This document shows positions 34,948-36,959 of a stretch of 36,959 bases of DNA, one piece after another; the first letter of the stretch is position 1, and the number at the start of each line of letters is the position of its first letter. Both the position numbers and the translations under genes were made by a program. The notes beneath the pieces were generated by a model. The model saw only the letters and a list, made by a program, of their open reading frames with translations, made no database searches and was not told the DNA's origin. Source of the stretch: Sphaerotilus sp. (GTDB lineage Bacteria > Pseudomonadota > Gammaproteobacteria > Burkholderiales > Burkholderiaceae_C). The stretch spans positions 1-36,959 of the forward strand of contig NZ_JAAFKF010000032.1 of the NCBI RefSeq assembly GCF_013299175.1, written 5' to 3'.

Positions 34948-36959
34948 TCAGGCGACGCTGACCGGCTTGAACTGCCGCGTGTCCACATGCGCCTTGGCCG
35001 ACTCCAGCCACGGGTCCGCCGCACCGTCGAGCGCGAACTGCAGCCGCTCCCACAGCGCCTTGCGCAGCTCGGCGTTGTCGATCACCTTGGCCTTGACGTA
35101 GTCCAGCCCCACGCGGTCGATGTAATGCACGGTGCGTTCCAGGTACCAGCCTTCCTCGCGGTAGAGCTGCAGGAAGGCGCCCGCGTGCTCCAGCACCTCG
35201 GCCGGCGTCTTCACCTTGACGAAGAACTGCGCCACCTCGGTCTTGATGCCACCGTTGCCGCCGACGTACAGCTCCCAGCCGGAGTCCACGCCGATGATCC
35301 CCACGTCCTTGGTGCCCGCTTCCGCACAGTTGCGCGGGCAGCCCGAGACGGCGAGCTTGACCTTGTGCGGCGAGTACATCGCCCACAGCGCCCGCTCCAG
35401 GTCCTTGCCCATCTGGGTCGAGTCCTGCGTCCCGAAGCGGCACCACTCGCTGCCCACGCAGGTCTTCACCGTGCGCAGCGACTTGGCATACGCGAACCCA
35501 GACGGCATGCCCAGATCGGCCCACACGCCCTGCAGGTCTTCCTTCTTCACGCCCAGCAGGTCGATGCGCTGACCGCCCGTGACCTTGACGGTCGGGATGG
35601 CGTACTTGTCGGCCACGTCGGCGATGCGGCGCAGGTCGGCCGCCGTCGTCTCGCCGCCCCACATGCGCGGGATGACCGAGTAGGTGCCGTTCTTCTGGAT
35701 GTTGGCGTGGCTGCGCTCGTTGATGAAGCGGCTCTGCGGGTCGTCCTGCGCCTCCTTGGGCCAGGTGCTGAGCAGGTAGTAGTTGATCGCGGGGCGGCAG
35801 GAGGTGCAGCCGTTCGGCGTCTTCCACCCGAGGCGCTGGTAGACGCCGTTCGGGCCGGCGTGGCTGACGAGGTGCTCCTTGCGGATCGCGTCGCGCACTT
35901 CCTGGTGGCTGAAGTCGGTGCAGCCGCACATCGCCTTCTTCTTCGGCGTGGCGCTGTAGTCGCCGCCGGCCGTGAACATGATGAGCTGCTCGACCAGCCC
36001 GGTGCAGGAGCCGCAGGACGCGCTCGCCTTCGTGTGCTTGCGCACCTCGTCCAGCGTGAACAGGCCCTTGTCCTTGATCGCCTTGCAGATGGTGCCTTTG
36101 GTGACGCCGTTGCAGCCGCAGACCTCGTCCTTGTCGGCCATCGCGGCGGCCTTGCTGTGTCCCTCATGGCCCACGTCACCGATGTTGGACTCGCCGAACA
36201 TCAGCCGGTCGCGGATGTCGTGGACCTTGCGGCCCTCGCGCAGCAGCTTGAAGTACCAGCTTCCGTCCACCGTGTCGCCGTACAGGCAGGCGCCCACCAG
36301 CTTGTCGTCCTTGATGACCAGCTTCTTGTAGACGCCGCCCACCGGGTCCGACAACAGGATTTCCTCGAAGCCCTCGCCGCCGGTGAAGTCGCCCGCCGAG
36401 AACAGGTCGATGCCGGTGACCTTGAGCTTGGTGCTGGTCTGGCTGCCGGTGTAGCGGCCGATGCCGAACTCGGCGAGGTGCGTGGCGCAGACCTTGCCCT
36501 GCTCGAACAGCGGCGCCACCAGCCCGTAGGCGATGCCCCGGTGGCTGGCGCATTCGCCGATCGAGTAGATGCGGGCATCGGTGACGGTCTGCAGCGTGTC
36601 GGTGACGACGATGCCGCCACGCCCGCCGTGGTCGCACAGCAGGCCCATCTTCTTGGCCAGGTCGGTGTTGGGGCGGATGCCGGCGGCCATCACCACCAGG
36701 TCGGCCGGGATCTCGCGGCCGTCCTTGAACTGCACCGCCAGCACGCGCCCGCCCTTGCCCTCGTCCTGGTCGCCGATCAGCGCCGCGGTCTGGGCGCCCA
36801 TCTCGAACTTCAGGCCGCGGTCCTGCAGCGATTTCTGCAGCAGCTTGCCGGCCACGTCGTCGAGCTGGCGCTCCATCAGCCAGCCGGAAATGTGGACCAC
36901 CGTGACCTGCATCCCGCGCAGCATCAGCCCGTTGGCCGCTTCCAGCCCCAGCAGGCCGC
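34948..36959 (-). CDS. nirB: Assimilatory nitrite reductase large subunit, N-terminus outside the window
   Basis: About 670 C-terminal residues are visible; the frame continues past the right edge (GLLGLEAANGL is encoded at the edge), so the N-terminal FAD part is missing. The visible order is the NAD-binding part of the flavoprotein domain, two BFD-like [2Fe-2S] regions (CGCNGVTKGTICKA with CGSCTGL, and CGCTDFSHQEV with CTSCRPA), the ferredoxin-like half domain, and the sulfite/nitrite reductase siroheme domain with CVGSEWCRFG and SGCPRNCAEAG, whose four cysteines hold the [4Fe-4S]-siroheme site. It reduces nitrite to ammonium with NAD(P)H and NirD. It is the first visible gene of the nirB-nirD-nasA operon. 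Confidence 0.95.
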   Translation of the reverse strand, partial: GLLGLEAANGLMLRGMQVTVVHISGWLMERQLDDVAGKLLQKSLQDRGLKFEMGAQTAALIGDQDEGKGGRVLAVQFKDGREIPADLVVMAAGIRPNTDLAKKMGLLCDHGGRGGIVVTDTLQTVTDARIYSIGECASHRGIAYGLVAPLFEQGKVCATHLAEFGIGRYTGSQTSTKLKVTGIDLFSAGDFTGGEGFEEILLSDPVGGVYKKLVIKDDKLVGACLYGDTVDGSWYFKLLREGRKVHDIRDRLMFGESNIGDVGHEGHSKAAAMADKDEVCGCNGVTKGTICKAIKDKGLFTLDEVRKHTKASASCGSCTGLVEQLIMFTAGGDYSATPKKKAMCGCTDFSHQEVRDAIRKEHLVSHAGPNGVYQRLGWKTPNGCTSCRPAINYYLLSTWPKEAQDDPQSRFINERSHANIQKNGTYSVIPRMWGGETTAADLRRIADVADKYAIPTVKVTGGQRIDLLGVKKEDLQGVWADLGMPSGFAYAKSLRTVKTCVGSEWCRFGTQDSTQMGKDLERALWAMYSPHKVKLAVSGCPRNCAEAGTKDVGIIGVDSGWELYVGGNGGIKTEVAQFFVKVKTPAEVLEHAGAFLQLYREEGWYLERTVHYIDRVGLDYVKAKVIDNAELRKALWERLQFALDGAADPWLESAKAHVDTRQFKPVSVA

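Overview
The window is GC-rich (clearly above 60% by eye) and gene-dense. Its protein sequences point to a betaproteobacterium of the order Burkholderiales, probably near Leptothrix, Sphaerotilus or Rubrivivax; this placement is an inference from sequence style, not a search result. Neither edge falls between genes: the left end cuts the alpha subunit of a propionyl/acyl-CoA carboxylase and the right end cuts nitrite reductase nirB. No rRNA, tRNA, CRISPR array, integrase or transposase was recognised. No gene-free stretch exceeds 300 bases; the largest are 4280-4511 (a REP-like hairpin pair) and 24817-25019 (terminator-like hairpin, operator and leader).

Region 1 (1-6985, plus strand) is a propionate-to-methylmalonyl-CoA module. 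It has a biotin-carrying carboxylase alpha subunit, a VOC protein resembling methylmalonyl-CoA epimerase, and propionyl-CoA synthetase PrpE. The module is interrupted at 1940-4279 by an AT-richer gene encoding a SIR2-like domain fused to TPR-like repeats, followed by a small AbrB/MazE-type DNA-binding protein. The SIR2 gene carries near-identical 141-bp tandem repeats and looks like an acquired single-gene defence system. Region 2 (7161-7906, plus) is a compact pair: a zeta-toxin-like P-loop kinase and a 78-residue partner, overlapping by 4 bp.

Region 3 (8909-24816, minus strand) is one very long, tightly packed glycan-utilisation operon. In transcription order it holds a GH1 beta-glucosidase, a sugar-binding protein, two ABC permeases, an ABC ATPase, a GH2 beta-mannosidase, a LacI-type regulator, a Gfo/Idh/MocA oxidoreductase, two TIM-barrel sugar isomerase-like proteins, a second Gfo/Idh/MocA oxidoreductase, and a GH3 beta-glucosidase. 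The TrpD2/YbiB-like gene follows in the same direction. A 30-bp perfect palindrome with a LacI-type ACCGGT centre lies just upstream of the first gene. None of the three glycosidases has a signal peptide, so imported beta-gluco/manno-oligosaccharides are probably cut in the cytoplasm. The symmetric oxidoreductase-isomerase-isomerase-oxidoreductase block suggests an additional oxidoreductive (keto-sugar) route.

Region 4 (25020-31666) holds aquaporin aqpZ and an HTH regulator (minus), divergent from a YiaA/B-type membrane protein. These are followed on the plus strand by a small exported alanine/valine-rich protein translationally coupled to a DUF2145 protein, an LplT/Aas-like MFS-acyltransferase fusion, and a GNAT/BioF2-like protein. 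Region 5 (31656-36959, minus) is the assimilatory nitrate/nitrite reductase operon nirB-nirD-nasA, whose 3' end overlaps the GNAT gene by 11 bp.
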